This document shows, in pieces, positions 16,068-24,641 of a stretch of 58,150 bases of DNA. A program made the translations under genes and the position numbers. The notes under the pieces were generated by a model. The model saw nothing but the letters and a program-made list of their open reading frames with translations, was not told where the DNA came from and searched no databases. Numbering within the stretch: position 1 is the stretch's first letter; each line of letters starts with the position of its first letter. Source of the DNA: Oscillatoriales cyanobacterium PMM_0080 (GTDB lineage: Bacteria; Cyanobacteriota; Cyanobacteriia; Cyanobacteriales; Microcoleaceae); contig CASBQF010000164.1 in NCBI GenBank assembly GCA_949127775.1, forward strand, positions 1 to 58,150, written 5' to 3'.

Positions 16068-17702
16068 ATGATTGACAATCTTTCCTTGCCAGAATTGGTA
16101 GCCCAGATGTTCGTAGTGCGTGCTTCTGGCTACTTGTTCGATCATCAAATTCGCTATCCCGAATGGGAGCCAACCGCCGACAAACTCCGCTATTATTTGG
16201 AAAAGTTGGGCGTCGGTGGGGTGATTTTGGTCGGGGGAAGCGCTGCGGAGTTGGCAGTTCGATCGCACCAATTGCAGTCTTGGGCAAAATTTCCGTTGTT
16301 GTTAGCCGCGGATATTGAAGAAGGTGTTGGCCAGCGGTTTGCAGGGGCGACTTGGTTTGGGCCGCCGATGGCAATTGCTGAAATTGCGACGCATGATCCA
16401 GGTAAAGCCGATCGATATGCTGAACAAATGGGCTCTGTGACTGCGATCGAAGCTAGGGCGATCGGTCTAAATTGGATTCTCGCGCCAGTCGTTGATGTTA
16501 ACAACAATCCCGACAATCCCGTGATTAACGTCCGCGCTTTTGGCGAAACATCGGAAATTGTCGGCAAATTAGCCAGTGCTTTTATTCGCGGTGCAGGCGA
16601 GCACCCGGTTTTGACTACAGCTAAGCATTTTCCCGGCCACGGAGACACGGCGGTTGATTCTCACTTGGAATTGCCGGTTTTGCCACATTCGCCAGCGAGA
16701 TTGGCTGCTGTTGAGTTGCCTCCGTTTGCCCTGGCGATCGCCGCTGGAGTCGATGCTGTGATGACTGCTCATTTGCTGATTCCGGCTTGGGATGCCGAGT
16801 TTCCGGCTACTCTTTCTCACAAAATTTTGATTGGGAAACTCCGATCGGAGTTGGGATTTGAAGGTTTGATCGTGACGGATGCTTTGGTGATGGGGGCGAT
16901 CGCCAGTAAGTACGGCGCTAATGAAGCTGCTGTTTTGGCCGCTGAGGCTGGCGCTGATGTTTTGCTGATGCCACTTGATCCGGAAGGGGCGATTTTGGCT
17001 GTCTGCGAAGCTGTTACTCAAGGGCGGATTTTGTTGTCACAAATCAAGGAATCTGTCAACCGAATTTGGAAAGCGAAAATTAAGGTGGGTTTGTCGATGT
17101 TTGACCCCCCCCAACCCCCCCTTGCTAAGGGGGGGAGTTTGAATCCAGCATTAATCAACCTGAGTTTGCTGGCTAATCCCGAGGCAAGGGCAACTGCTGC
17201 CGATATCTTGCGAGATTCTTTAAAATTTGGTGGTTGTTTGCCTTTAGTGCCGAAAAAGCTCTCAGAGACACAGTTGTTGCGGAATTTGATTGTGGTAGAT
17301 GATGTTTTGGGGTGCGAGTTTTTGGGTAAACACACTCCGGCGATCGCCCTGCCCGAACAGTTTGGTTACAAATTGCAACTAATTGACGATCGTACAGGCG
17401 CGATCGTCCATAATGCAGATTCAAAGCATTTTGCTCCGACACTGCTGCAAATTTTTATTCGTGGCAATTGTTTCCGAGGCAGTGCTGGCTTAACTCAAGC
17501 CGCTCAAGATTGGTTTCAGCAATTATTGACTACGGGAGAATTGCAAGCTGTCTTAATTTACGGAAGTCCCTACGTTTTAGAGCAATTTTTGCCTCGCTTA
17601 CCTCCGAGTCTTCCTTATGTATTTTGTTTCGGGCAGATGCCGACAGCTCAATCTCTCGCTCTAGAATTACTGTTCGGCATTCACAAAACGGGCAATGCTT
17701 GA
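16068..17702 (+). CDS. Glycoside hydrolase family 3 (beta-N-acetylglucosaminidase, NagZ-like)
   Basis: A 544-residue cytoplasmic glycosidase. The GH3 N-terminal TIM barrel covers about 1-345 with KHFPGHGDTAVDSH (about 185-198; the Asp/His pair is the catalytic acid/base dyad of the NagZ group) and the nucleophile loop VTDALVMGAI (about 268-277). The remaining 200 residues form an alpha/beta C-terminal domain as in two-domain bacterial NagZ. It probably removes GlcNAc from recycled peptidoglycan fragments. At residues about 345-355 (FDPPQPPLAKGGSLNPA region) an in-frame C7-N7-G7 palindromic repeat is part of the coding sequence, at the junction between the domains. Confidence 0.9.
   Translation: MIDNLSLPELVAQMFVVRASGYLFDHQIRYPEWEPTADKLRYYLEKLGVGGVILVGGSAAELAVRSHQLQSWAKFPLLLAADIEEGVGQRFAGATWFGPPMAIAEIATHDPGKADRYAEQMGSVTAIEARAIGLNWILAPVVDVNNNPDNPVINVRAFGETSEIVGKLASAFIRGAGEHPVLTTAKHFPGHGDTAVDSHLELPVLPHSPARLAAVELPPFALAIAAGVDAVMTAHLLIPAWDAEFPATLSHKILIGKLRSELGFEGLIVTDALVMGAIASKYGANEAAVLAAEAGADVLLMPLDPEGAILAVCEAVTQGRILLSQIKESVNRIWKAKIKVGLSMFDPPQPPLAKGGSLNPALINLSLLANPEARATAADILRDSLKFGGCLPLVPKKLSETQLLRNLIVVDDVLGCEFLGKHTPAIALPEQFGYKLQLIDDRTGAIVHNADSKHFAPTLLQIFIRGNCFRGSAGLTQAAQDWFQQLLTTGELQAVLIYGSPYVLEQFLPRLPPSLPYVFCFGQMPTAQSLALELLFGIHKTGNA
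17104..17136. repeat. In-frame C-rich/G-rich palindrome inside the GH3 gene
   Basis: Seven C at 17115-17121 and seven G at 17129-17135 around ttgctaa form a perfect hairpin; a further C-run starts at 17105. This is a well-known intergenic repeat of cyanobacteria (translated here as PPQPPLAKGG). It keeps the frame open and falls in the linker between the two domains of the enzyme. Confidence 0.85.
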
Positions 17703-18063
17703 CTTGTCGCACTCCTGAATCTTTCCTTGGCTGTGTTAGGACATAAATTGATTTGACCCGGTTTTTCGCATAAATTTTGCTTCTTTTGTGGCAAAGCATC
17801 TATCCAGAAATCGGGAATCGGGCGCGAGTGCCTAAGTCCTAAATCGAGCTTTGTAGTAGATGAGCCTGTTACCTGGGAAAATGTGTCTCGTCTCAAAATT
17901 CCCACAAAAATCCGATCGCCTACTCATCATTCCCATAACTTTATTAAATTAATAAGTAAATAGTATCTCTGAACACAGAAAAAAAAATAACTTACATATT
18001 CAGAAGTTTGGACTATATTATTACCAGGGCCATAAATTTTTAGTAAAACATTGAGGGCGCATT
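17703..18063. other. 361-bp spacer without a recognised element
   Basis: Between the GH3 gene and the DUF4327 gene. An AT-rich stretch (17935-18050) just before the DUF4327 start probably holds its promoter, but no convincing -35/-10 pair could be fixed. No RNA gene or hairpin terminator was seen. Confidence 0.4.
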
Positions 18064-18294
18064 ATGATTCAGTCAACTATCAATATCCACTACTCTTTAG
18101 ATGTTATCCAAGATGAAGCACGCCACCTCGTGCACGAGGGCGTACTGAGCCGACAACAGCCTATCTACACCCTGTGTCAGTTCATCCCGCCCCGGGAATG
18201 GTCTTGCGTCGAAGGAGAACTCGAAAAATGCGATTTCTTGCTGCGCGATCGTATTGCCGACCTAATCGGTTCTGAAAACTGGGACAATGACTAA
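18064..18294 (+). CDS. DUF4327 family protein
   Basis: A 76-residue cytoplasmic protein that matches the cyanobacterial DUF4327 family over its whole length (IQDEARHLVHEGVLSRQQPI, then FIPPREWSCVEGELE and LLRDRIADLIG). The function is unknown; the family is largely confined to cyanobacteria. The ATG at 18064 fits the family start. It is monocistronic; the downstream gene is on the opposite strand, 63 bp away. Confidence 0.85.
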   Translation: MIQSTINIHYSLDVIQDEARHLVHEGVLSRQQPIYTLCQFIPPREWSCVEGELEKCDFLLRDRIADLIGSENWDND

Positions 18295-18357
18295 AGTTTG
18301 GTTGTCTTACATAACTTTCTTTCCTAAACTCCGGCCGTGTTAAAGATGCTTGATTCT

Positions 18358-18765
18358 TTAATCCTGGGAATTTTCGGCGCGCAAATTTTCCAATTCGGCC
18401 CTCAGCGCGGCCATATGTGCAGTTAATTCTTGAATTTCTAGCTTGACATCCGGCTGTACAACCGACTCGGGGGGAGTGTCAGTTTCTGTATCCGACTGCT
18501 GATGCGAGACTGATTCGCTTTCTGCATTCTCCCGATCGCCCGGTTGAGAAAAAATAGTATCAACAAAATTCCGCGCTTCTCGATCGGTCATTTCTCCTTT
18601 TTCCAGCAACTCATCGGCGAGTAAGCCGAAATCTGATTGCTTAAGTTTGTCCAGATTTTCCGATCGCTTCAGAGGATCTTGCAATGTCTCAATTAAAAAG
18701 GAAGTTGCACCTAAAGTTAGGTGAAATCCTGTTTGCAAAATTTGAGGCAGGTTGTCGAGATTCAT
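18358..18765 (-). CDS. Phasin-like coiled-coil protein
   Basis: A 135-residue acidic protein. The N-terminal 75 residues (LPQILQTGFHLTLGATSFLIETLQDPLKRSENL... then LLADELLEKGEMTDREARNFVDTIF) resemble the poly(hydroxyalkanoate) granule-associated/phasin-like proteins of cyanobacteria. A disordered Ser/Asp/Glu-rich linker (about 76-105) and a C-terminal leucine-heptad helix (about 107-132) follow. It may coat granules or act as a membrane-associated scaffold; the assignment rests on pattern only. No PHA synthase gene is present. Confidence 0.65.
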   Translation of the reverse strand: MNLDNLPQILQTGFHLTLGATSFLIETLQDPLKRSENLDKLKQSDFGLLADELLEKGEMTDREARNFVDTIFSQPGDRENAESESVSHQQSDTETDTPPESVVQPDVKLEIQELTAHMAALRAELENLRAENSQD

Positions 18766-19122
18766 CTAAAGATGCCGCTAGAAAGTTTTTGGGAGTTTTT
18801 GGTTCGCGAGTTTCGATCATGCCGCAAGTTGGCCGCTTCTGGGCGGGAAAATGCCCTGTTGTCGATCGCGATTCAAGAAAAGTCAGGCTTGACAGGGATG
18901 GCTTTCTGTTTTTCCGATATTAAGCTTACCATTACTTTGCAAATTAGAAAATGTCAAGTGTAAAGTTTTGTAACTATAAATAAAAACCTCCCCACTCCAA
19001 AAGTCAGTCTATCAGGACTTAGCAGAAACAATTGGTTTAAAGCCGGAACCCTGATCGGGGAGAAATTAAAACAAGACTATTCATTACTCGAATCCTCCGA
19101 CTTCCAGGTAGACGCCCTCAAG
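18766..19122. other. About 360-bp spacer, no gene seen
   Basis: The upstream region of the phasin-like gene joins that following ugpC. Short open frames here lack a ribosome-binding site and family similarity. Apart from the heptad array at its right edge nothing is recognised. Confidence 0.35.
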
Positions 19123-19157
19123 CTGTCAACTGTCAACTGTCAACTGTCAACTGTCAA
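19123..19157. repeat. Five perfect copies of ctgtcaa overlapping the ugpC stop codon
   Basis: Five contiguous 7-bp units. Read on the minus strand the array is (ttgacag)5, and the ugpC stop codon TGA (19154-19156) is inside its first unit. Confidence 0.9.
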
Positions 19158-20287
19158 GGATACAGCGCCTCGCCGGTGGATGGGTCAAATATAAATAGTC
19201 GATCGAAGTCAAGCTGTACCGCCAGTCGATCGCCCGATCGTAAGCGAACACTCGCAGGTACTTGTAACTGTATAGTAGTTTCAGCAGTCAACTCCGGCAA
19301 ACTCGCCCGGATCAAAGTTTCTCGGCCCAGAGGTTCCACTACCTTTACCTCTACATCGAGAGGGACTTTTTCTAAGGCCCAAAAATCCATTTTCAAATCA
19401 TCATTTGCTGCTGTTTGCGACGTGGAAATTTCTATATTTTCGGGACGGATTCCCAAATCAAATCCTTGTCCTTCTCTCGCTTGCAATCTTTTCTGAATCG
19501 AAGGCGGACAGGCTAAAGATTGATTCCCGACTTGAAAAGATTCGTTAGCATAAATTGCAGGCAAAATGTTCATGGCGGGATTGCCTAAAAATGTGGCAAC
19601 CATCCGGTTAGCAGGTTTAGCGTAAATGCTTTGCGGGTCTCCAATTTGCTGAATTTTCCCCCCATCTAAGACTACAATCTTATCAGCTAAAGTCATTGCT
19701 TCTACTTGGTCATGGGTGACGTAAACTGTGGTAATTCCCAGCCTTTGATGCAGTTGTTTGAGTTCGGCCCTTGTGTCGTCTCGCAGTTGGGCGTCGAGGT
19801 TGGAAAGCGGTTCGTCTAAGAGGAATACTTTGGGTTCGCGGGCGATCGCCCTTCCGAGTGCTACGCGCTGCTGCTGTCCGCCTGATAGCTGTTTGGGCTT
19901 ACGTTTGAGGAGGTGGTCGATCGAGAGCGATCGGGCTACTGTTTCCACTCTTTCTTGAATTTTTGTTGAGTCAACATTCCGCATCCGCAATCCAAAAGCC
20001 AGATTTTCAGCGACAGTCATGTGCGGGTAAAGCGCATAATTTTGAAACACCATTGCGACATCCCGCTGTCTCGCCGGGATGTCGTTAACTAAATGGTCTC
20101 CAATATAAAGATTGCCAGAAGTTGCAGTTTCCAAACCTGCAATAGTGCGCATAATTGTAGATTTTCCGCAACCAGATGGCCCCACTAACACCCAAAATTC
20201 CCCATCCGGGATTTTGAAACTGATGTTTTCGATCGCGGTAACGCTTTGGTAGCGTCTGGTAATATTTTCTAAGCGAACGTTTGCCAT
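19154..20287 (-). CDS. ugpC: ABC transporter ATP-binding protein, UgpC/MalK family
   Basis: A 377-residue ATPase subunit of a carbohydrate or glycerol-3-phosphate importer, on the cytoplasmic face. Walker A GPSGCGKST (about 37-45), signature LSGGQQQRVALGRA (about 133-146), Walker B VFLLDEPLSNLD and the switch His in YVTHDQVEAMT are all intact. The C-terminal 140 residues form the TOBE/MalK regulatory domain (DLGIRPENIEIS, FDPSTGEALYP). No permease or binding-protein gene is adjacent; in cyanobacteria this subunit is often unlinked and shared by several sugar importers. Its stop codon lies in a heptad array. Confidence 0.9.
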   Translation of the reverse strand: MANVRLENITRRYQSVTAIENISFKIPDGEFWVLVGPSGCGKSTIMRTIAGLETATSGNLYIGDHLVNDIPARQRDVAMVFQNYALYPHMTVAENLAFGLRMRNVDSTKIQERVETVARSLSIDHLLKRKPKQLSGGQQQRVALGRAIAREPKVFLLDEPLSNLDAQLRDDTRAELKQLHQRLGITTVYVTHDQVEAMTLADKIVVLDGGKIQQIGDPQSIYAKPANRMVATFLGNPAMNILPAIYANESFQVGNQSLACPPSIQKRLQAREGQGFDLGIRPENIEISTSQTAANDDLKMDFWALEKVPLDVEVKVVEPLGRETLIRASLPELTAETTIQLQVPASVRLRSGDRLAVQLDFDRLFIFDPSTGEALYP

Positions 20288-20757
20288 GTTTATTAGTTAG
20301 TAGTTATTGGCTAGGAATCGAGAATCAATAATTTGATAAATTGTCAGATAATCAAGAACAAGGCTACGTCGCTTACTGTACTAAAAATAAGATACCAAAA
20401 ATAAGAGCAACTTGCAACAGGCTTTTTATTACAATACACGATTCTACATTGAAGCCGATGTTTTATTCTATTTCGATATTTTGGGGAGTTTAGGTTGCCC
20501 AAAAGTAATCCCATATAAAATTTACGATTACCAAAAATATAGAGAAACCTGGTTTCTTGAACAAAATTATTTTCTAGCCTATAACTGTAAAGAAAGCAGG
20601 TTTTTGGAGTGTACTTCATAAACCTGGAATATGCTGTAAATTAAGGGACTAATTTTTTATTACTTAGAATAAGATTACAACTGCATCAGTATTTGTTAGG
20701 CGATTTTAGGTGGCTAGCGGCGCTATGTCAAATGCTATTTTGTTTCCATAGCTTTTA
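20288..20757. other. Spacer without convincing genes upstream of ugpC
   Basis: About 470 bp, AT-rich, with a degenerate agaaacctggtttct palindrome near 20549 and similar words near 20590. A minus-strand frame of 91 codons here has skewed Tyr/Phe/Arg composition, includes these repeats and has no ribosome-binding site, so it is not called. Confidence 0.4.
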
Positions 20758-20853
20758 AACAGGACTTACACACAAACTCTATTTGTATGGTTCTCTTCGG
20801 CGCACCTTACACTATTGGTAGTGTAAAAATTTAAAATTTGCGTAAATCCTGTT
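20758..20853. mobile_element. MITE-like 96-bp element with terminal inverted repeats
   Basis: Ends aacaggacttac (20758-20769) and gtaaatcctgtt (20842-20853) are inverted with one mismatch, with a further partial match (cacaaa / tttgcg) inward. An internal 7-bp hairpin (ttacact / agtgtaa, 20807-20826) lies near the right end. It carries no gene. The right end is 37 bp from the fructosamine-kinase start, so it may supply or alter that promoter. A clear target-site duplication was not found. Confidence 0.5.
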
Positions 20854-20890
20854 AAACTAATTGCGATCGACCTCAACACGATTTGATGCT

Positions 20891-21808
20891 ATGTGGGACA
20901 AAATTGCCGCGAACATCTCCCAAGCAACCGGAGACACATTTTCGATAGATAACCGCCGTTCAGTCAGCGGTGGCTGCATCAATCAAGGCTATGCTATCAG
21001 CAGCAGTAAGCGCAATTATTTCGCGAAAATCAATCAAGCTTCCCAAGTCGCGATGTTTGAAACTGAGGCGCTGGGTTTGCAACAAATGGCAGAAACGCAG
21101 ACGATTCGAGTACCTCAACCGATTTGCTGGGGAACTGAGGGCAATTCAGCTTATATTGTGCTGGAATGGCTGGATTTGCGAGGGCGCGGGGGCGATTCAG
21201 CTTGGGCAGAAATGGGGCGTAAACTGGCTAAAATGCACAAATACATCCCCCCGAATCGACCTTTGGTAATGGGGGGAGAAGAGCCTAATGATAGCTTGCT
21301 GAAGGGATGTTTTGGTTGGAGTGTTAATAATGCGATCGGCTCAACTGCTCAAATTAATAACTGGACTGCTGACTGGGCAGAATTTTGGGCAGAACATCGG
21401 ATTGGTTATCAGTTAAAATTGGCTAGTAATCGGGGTGGAAATTTCAGTCGAGGGGAAACTTTGCTAACAGCTATTCCCAAGTTATTGGAGGGTTACAAAC
21501 CTCAACCTTCCTTAGTTCATGGCGACTTGTGGGGAGGCAATGCCTCGGTAACTGCTGCGGGAGAACCAGTAATTTTTGACCCGGCGGCTTATTGGGGCGA
21601 CAGAGAAGTCGATATTGCGATGACTGAACTCTTCGGCGGTTTTTCCGCAGCATTTTATCGGGGTTATAATGAAGTTTGGTTGCTGGATTCAGGCTATGAA
21701 AAGCGCAAAACGCTTTACAACTTATATCATATTTTGAATCACTTTAATTTGTTTGGCGGGAGTTACGAGTCCCAGGCTAATCAAATGATTAATCGAATTT
21801 TGGGCTAA
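20891..21808 (+). CDS. Fructosamine kinase family protein
   Basis: A 305-residue kinase of the fructosamine/ketosamine-3-kinase family, which phosphorylates Amadori adducts so that glycated proteins are repaired. The ATG at 20891 gives MWDKIAANISQATGD; an upstream TTG is less likely. Visible features are SVSGGCINQGYAI (nucleotide-loop region, about 24-36), the catalytic LVHGDLWGGN (about 213-222) and the metal-binding FDPAAYWGDREVDIAMTELFGGF. Between MGRKLAKMHK and FGWSVNNAIGST lies an extra Pro/Gly-rich stretch (IPPNRPLVMGGEE) encoded by a C6...G6 palindrome, not usual for the family. It probably acts in the cytoplasm. Confidence 0.88.
   Translation: MWDKIAANISQATGDTFSIDNRRSVSGGCINQGYAISSSKRNYFAKINQASQVAMFETEALGLQQMAETQTIRVPQPICWGTEGNSAYIVLEWLDLRGRGGDSAWAEMGRKLAKMHKYIPPNRPLVMGGEEPNDSLLKGCFGWSVNNAIGSTAQINNWTADWAEFWAEHRIGYQLKLASNRGGNFSRGETLLTAIPKLLEGYKPQPSLVHGDLWGGNASVTAAGEPVIFDPAAYWGDREVDIAMTELFGGFSAAFYRGYNEVWLLDSGYEKRKTLYNLYHILNHFNLFGGSYESQANQMINRILG
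21247..21276. repeat. C6...G6 palindromic repeat in frame inside the fructosamine kinase gene
   Basis: cccccc at 21247-21252 and gggggg at 21271-21276 flank 18 nt. It resembles, in degraded form, the C-rich/G-rich repeat seen in the GH3 gene and lies in a variable loop of the kinase. Confidence 0.55.
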
Positions 21809-21843
21809 GATTTCAATATTAGCTGAATTAGACGGAATCACAA

Positions 21844-22266
21844 ATGAAGTTTTGGCACTGTTGCACCAACCTGGGATTTATAGTTTTGTTTTTAAGCGGG
21901 GCTGAGAATGCTTTAGCTGCCTTACCGTTACAGGTAGGTGTCTATCACGGCGGCGGTTCTCGATACATTCAAATTGCTAAAAAACAAAATAGAATCTGCT
22001 TCAAAGGCTTTTCTTCTAACGGAGTTACTGTGGCTTCCGTTACGGCGGATACTAAACGGGAAAAATTCTACAAAATTAACGAATTTGAGGGTGGATTTTT
22101 GTTGCAGCAAGATAAAGATACTCTCTTATTTGGCCCGGTAAATCAGTTGATTAAGTATGTGGCAGATTATGGTTTTCCTAGAAATTTAGATAATGATTTG
22201 GAGGAGTGTCTTAATTCCCAGAAGCCATTCTTCAAACAAAAATTAGGCGGCAGAGGTGCTCGCTAA
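21844..22266 (+). CDS. Secreted protein of unknown function (paralogue of 31863-32345)
   Basis: A 140-residue protein with a signal peptide (about 1-26, ending NALAA). The mature part has GVYHGGGSRYIQIAKKQNRICFKG followed by KFYKI and a C-terminal helix with a late Cys. The spacing and words (IAxKxNRICxK, then KFY) recur in the secreted protein at 31863-32345, so both seem to belong to one lineage-specific family. The predicted location is the periplasm. It starts 35 bp after the fructosamine-kinase stop on the same strand and may be co-transcribed with it. The function is not known. Confidence 0.7.
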   Translation: MKFWHCCTNLGFIVLFLSGAENALAALPLQVGVYHGGGSRYIQIAKKQNRICFKGFSSNGVTVASVTADTKREKFYKINEFEGGFLLQQDKDTLLFGPVNQLIKYVADYGFPRNLDNDLEECLNSQKPFFKQKLGGRGAR

Positions 22267-22409
22267 AATTCTTAATTGATGTGGCTTTCATCACGAGTTG
22301 TAGGCAAGTCAAAGGATTAATAGAATTTTGGGTTAAACTATTAATGAGTTTTTCTATGATAAGCTGTTATACATTTAAATTGTGCATCAAAAATCAATAA
22401 AGATATTGT

Positions 22410-22432
22410 GGAATGGGCTTCTAGCCCGTTCC
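22410..22432. repeat. Palindrome ggaatgggc-ttcta-gcccgttcc
   Basis: Nine-base arms with one wobble pair around 5 nt, in the spacer between convergent genes. It is of the same general intergenic type as 8841-8890. Confidence 0.65.
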
Positions 22433-22496
22433 GAACCAATTTAAATGCAAAACAGCTTAGAGGCACTCTAATATTAAAATTGACTCAATTCAATAT

Positions 22497-22529
22497 TGAT
22501 AGGGACACGACATAGGCGTGTCCCTATCA
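22497..22529. terminator. Hairpin 3' of the ABC-F gene
   Basis: Perfect 13-bp arms (tgatagggacacg and its complement) around 7 nt, 10 bp after the ABC-F stop. It lacks a long T-run, so factor-independent termination is uncertain. The arm sequence (agggacacg) is shared with the palindrome at 53950-53978. Confidence 0.5.
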
Positions 22530-22539
22530 GTCAAATTAC

Positions 22540-24240
22540 TTACTTTTGCTTAGCAGTCGCTTTTTTCTTGGCTTCTTTTTCAGCTTTTTTAGCGTTTTTT
22601 TCAGATTCAAGTTTGGCGAACTTGGCTAGTTCTTTTTCTTCAGTTATTTTGTCCAGATAGTAGTGGTAATCTCCGAGATAAGGGCGAAACTCTCCATCCC
22701 GAATTTCGACTATCTTGTTGGCGACTTGGGAGATGAAATAGCGATCGTGCGAAACAATCATTACCGTGCCATCATAATTCTTGATGGCTTCTTCCATCAT
22801 CTCTTTCGCTGGAATATCAAGGTGATTTGTTGGTTCGTCCAAGATTAGCAAATTCACGGGAGTCAACAGCATCTTTGCCAAAGCTAGACGTGCTTTTTCT
22901 CCGCCACTCAAAGCACTAACGTTTTTGTATACTGTTTCACCGGTGAACAGAAAACGCCCCAAGATAGTCCGAACTTCTTCATTTTTCCAGTCGGGAACTT
23001 CGTCGTGAATCGTCGCCATCACGCTTTTATTCAAATCCAAGGCTTCGGCTTGATTCTGTTCAAAGTAACCGGGGATGACGTTGTGGCCTCCGAATTTGAC
23101 AGTGCCTTCGGTGGGCGTTTCTAAACCCATAATCATTCGCAGCAAGGTAGATTTGCCTGCGCCGTTGGGGCCGAGAAAGGCGATGCGATCGCCTCTTTCA
23201 ATTAATAAGTCTGCTCCCAAAAACAGGATTTTCTCACCGTAGGTGTGCACTAAATTCTCGATTATTGCTACTTCGCGGCCGCTGCGAGGTGCGGGCGGAA
23301 AGCGGAAATGCAAAGTTTTCAATCCGCCAGTGGGCGCTTCGATGCGTTCGATTTTATCTAACTGTTTCTCGCGACTCTTGGCTTGGGTACTGCGAGTGGC
23401 GCTGGCGCGGAATTTCTCTACAAATGCTTGCTGTTTGTCGAGTTCTTTTTGCTGGTTTTCATAAGCGTTGAGTTGGGCTTCTCTGGCTTCGGCTTTTTGC
23501 AGTAAGTATGAGGAATAGTTGCCGAGATAGGTGCTGGAAACGCCACGTTCGGTTTCGACTATTTGCGTGCAGAGGCGATCGAGAAATTCGCGGTCATGGG
23601 ATACGATTACCATTGGGGTTGTCAGCCCTTTGAGGTAAACTTCGAGCCATTCGATCGTTTCTAAGTCGAGGTGGTTGGTAGGTTCGTCTAGTAGGAGGAG
23701 ATCGGGTTTTTGGAGGAGAATTTTACCTAAACTCATCCGCATTTGCCAGCCGCCACTGAATGCGCTAACTAGGCGATCGGCATCTTCTTGCTCAAATCCG
23801 ATTTCTGGTAAAATCTTCTCGATTTGGGCTTCTAAACCGTAGCCATTTAAACCTTCAAATTGTCTTTGTAAGCGATCCATTTTGTGGATCAATTCGTCGA
23901 GATTTTCTGGGGTGGAGTGTTCCAAATCTCGATGGACTTCCATCAAGGATTCGTGAACTTCGTTGGCTTCACTGAAAGCGCGCCAAAATTCTTCTTTGAC
24001 GGTACGGGTGGGATCGATTTCAAATTCTTGGGAGAGGTAGGCGATGTGGAGGCTGGCGGGGCGAATGACTTCGCCTGCGGTGGGTTCGATTTCGCCGGCG
24101 ATGATTTTGAGTTGGGTGGATTTGCCGGCACCGTTAACGCCTACTAAGCCGATGCGATCGCCCGGTTTGACTTCCCAGGTGACATCTTTGAGTACGACGC
24201 CTGTGGGATAAATTTTACTGATGTGTTCGAGTCGCAGCAT
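22540..24240 (-). CDS. ABC-F family ATPase (ribosome-associated, Uup/EttA type)
   Basis: A 566-residue soluble protein with two ABC domains. Domain 1 has Walker A GLVGVNGAGKST (about 33-44), signature FSGGWQMRMS and LLLLDEPTNHLDLETIEWL. A charged linker of about 80 residues (KAEAREAQLNAYENQQKELDK pattern) is the P-site tRNA interaction motif of this family. Domain 2 has AFLGPNGAGKST and LSGGEKARLALA. There are no membrane segments. A Lys/Ala/Glu-rich tail follows (about 540-566). ABC-F proteins bind the ribosomal E site and relieve stalling; no antibiotic-resistance signature is evident, so a housekeeping translation role is most likely. Confidence 0.9.
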   Translation of the reverse strand: MLRLEHISKIYPTGVVLKDVTWEVKPGDRIGLVGVNGAGKSTQLKIIAGEIEPTAGEVIRPASLHIAYLSQEFEIDPTRTVKEEFWRAFSEANEVHESLMEVHRDLEHSTPENLDELIHKMDRLQRQFEGLNGYGLEAQIEKILPEIGFEQEDADRLVSAFSGGWQMRMSLGKILLQKPDLLLLDEPTNHLDLETIEWLEVYLKGLTTPMVIVSHDREFLDRLCTQIVETERGVSSTYLGNYSSYLLQKAEAREAQLNAYENQQKELDKQQAFVEKFRASATRSTQAKSREKQLDKIERIEAPTGGLKTLHFRFPPAPRSGREVAIIENLVHTYGEKILFLGADLLIERGDRIAFLGPNGAGKSTLLRMIMGLETPTEGTVKFGGHNVIPGYFEQNQAEALDLNKSVMATIHDEVPDWKNEEVRTILGRFLFTGETVYKNVSALSGGEKARLALAKMLLTPVNLLILDEPTNHLDIPAKEMMEEAIKNYDGTVMIVSHDRYFISQVANKIVEIRDGEFRPYLGDYHYYLDKITEEKELAKFAKLESEKNAKKAEKEAKKKATAKQK

Positions 24241-24375
24241 TGTTGTGGGGCTGGGGAAGGGGGTTTAGCGCGGGGAATGGGATGCCGGCGCTGAGGTCGT
24301 GTTAATCTTAACAAATTTTAAAGAATTTTAGCGTATTGCCAGATTTTGATTTGGTGGGAGTTACGTGTGGGGCCC

Positions 24376-24441
24376 AGAAACCGGGTTTTTTTACGAGAAT
24401 ACTTCTTGTTACCGACAGATTAGCTAAAAAACCCGGTTTCT
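24376..24441. repeat. Inverted pair of agaaaccgggttttt repeats overlapping the DUF433 3' end
   Basis: Copies at 24376-24390 and 24426-24441 are inverted, about 35 nt apart. The right copy encodes the last codons of the DUF433 gene (ETGFF). Confidence 0.8.
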
Positions 24442-24641
24442 TTGTCGGATGCTAATTCAAGGGCTGCGATCGCCTGTTGACGGCTGACGCTGGGGAAATG
24501 GTCGAGAAACTCATTGAGTGAGTCACCAGCTTCTAGATAATCAAGCAAGATTTTCATTGGGACTCTTGTACCAATAAAAACTGGAGTTCCTCCCAATATG
24601 TCGGGGTCGCTATGGACAATGCGGGATGTGGATACCATCAC
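24420..24641 (-). CDS. DUF433 antitoxin-like protein
   Basis: A 73-residue winged-helix protein of the DUF433 family (IVHSDPDILGGTPVFIGTRVP, then LLDYLEAGDSLNEFLDHFPSVSRQQAIAALE), which normally acts as antitoxin to a DUF5615 PIN-like toxin encoded just downstream. No such toxin is found: downstream are a repeat and the ABC-F gene. The C-terminal residues ETGFFS are encoded by the dispersed repeat, which suggests that the repeat landed at the 3' end and perhaps removed a partner. Confidence 0.82.
   Translation of the reverse strand: MMVSTSRIVHSDPDILGGTPVFIGTRVPMKILLDYLEAGDSLNEFLDHFPSVSRQQAIAALELASDKETGFFS

Noticed and set aside
20344-20619. 91-codon minus-strand frame
   Set aside because: It has no ribosome-binding site and skewed Tyr/Phe content, and includes dispersed agaaacctggtttct repeats.
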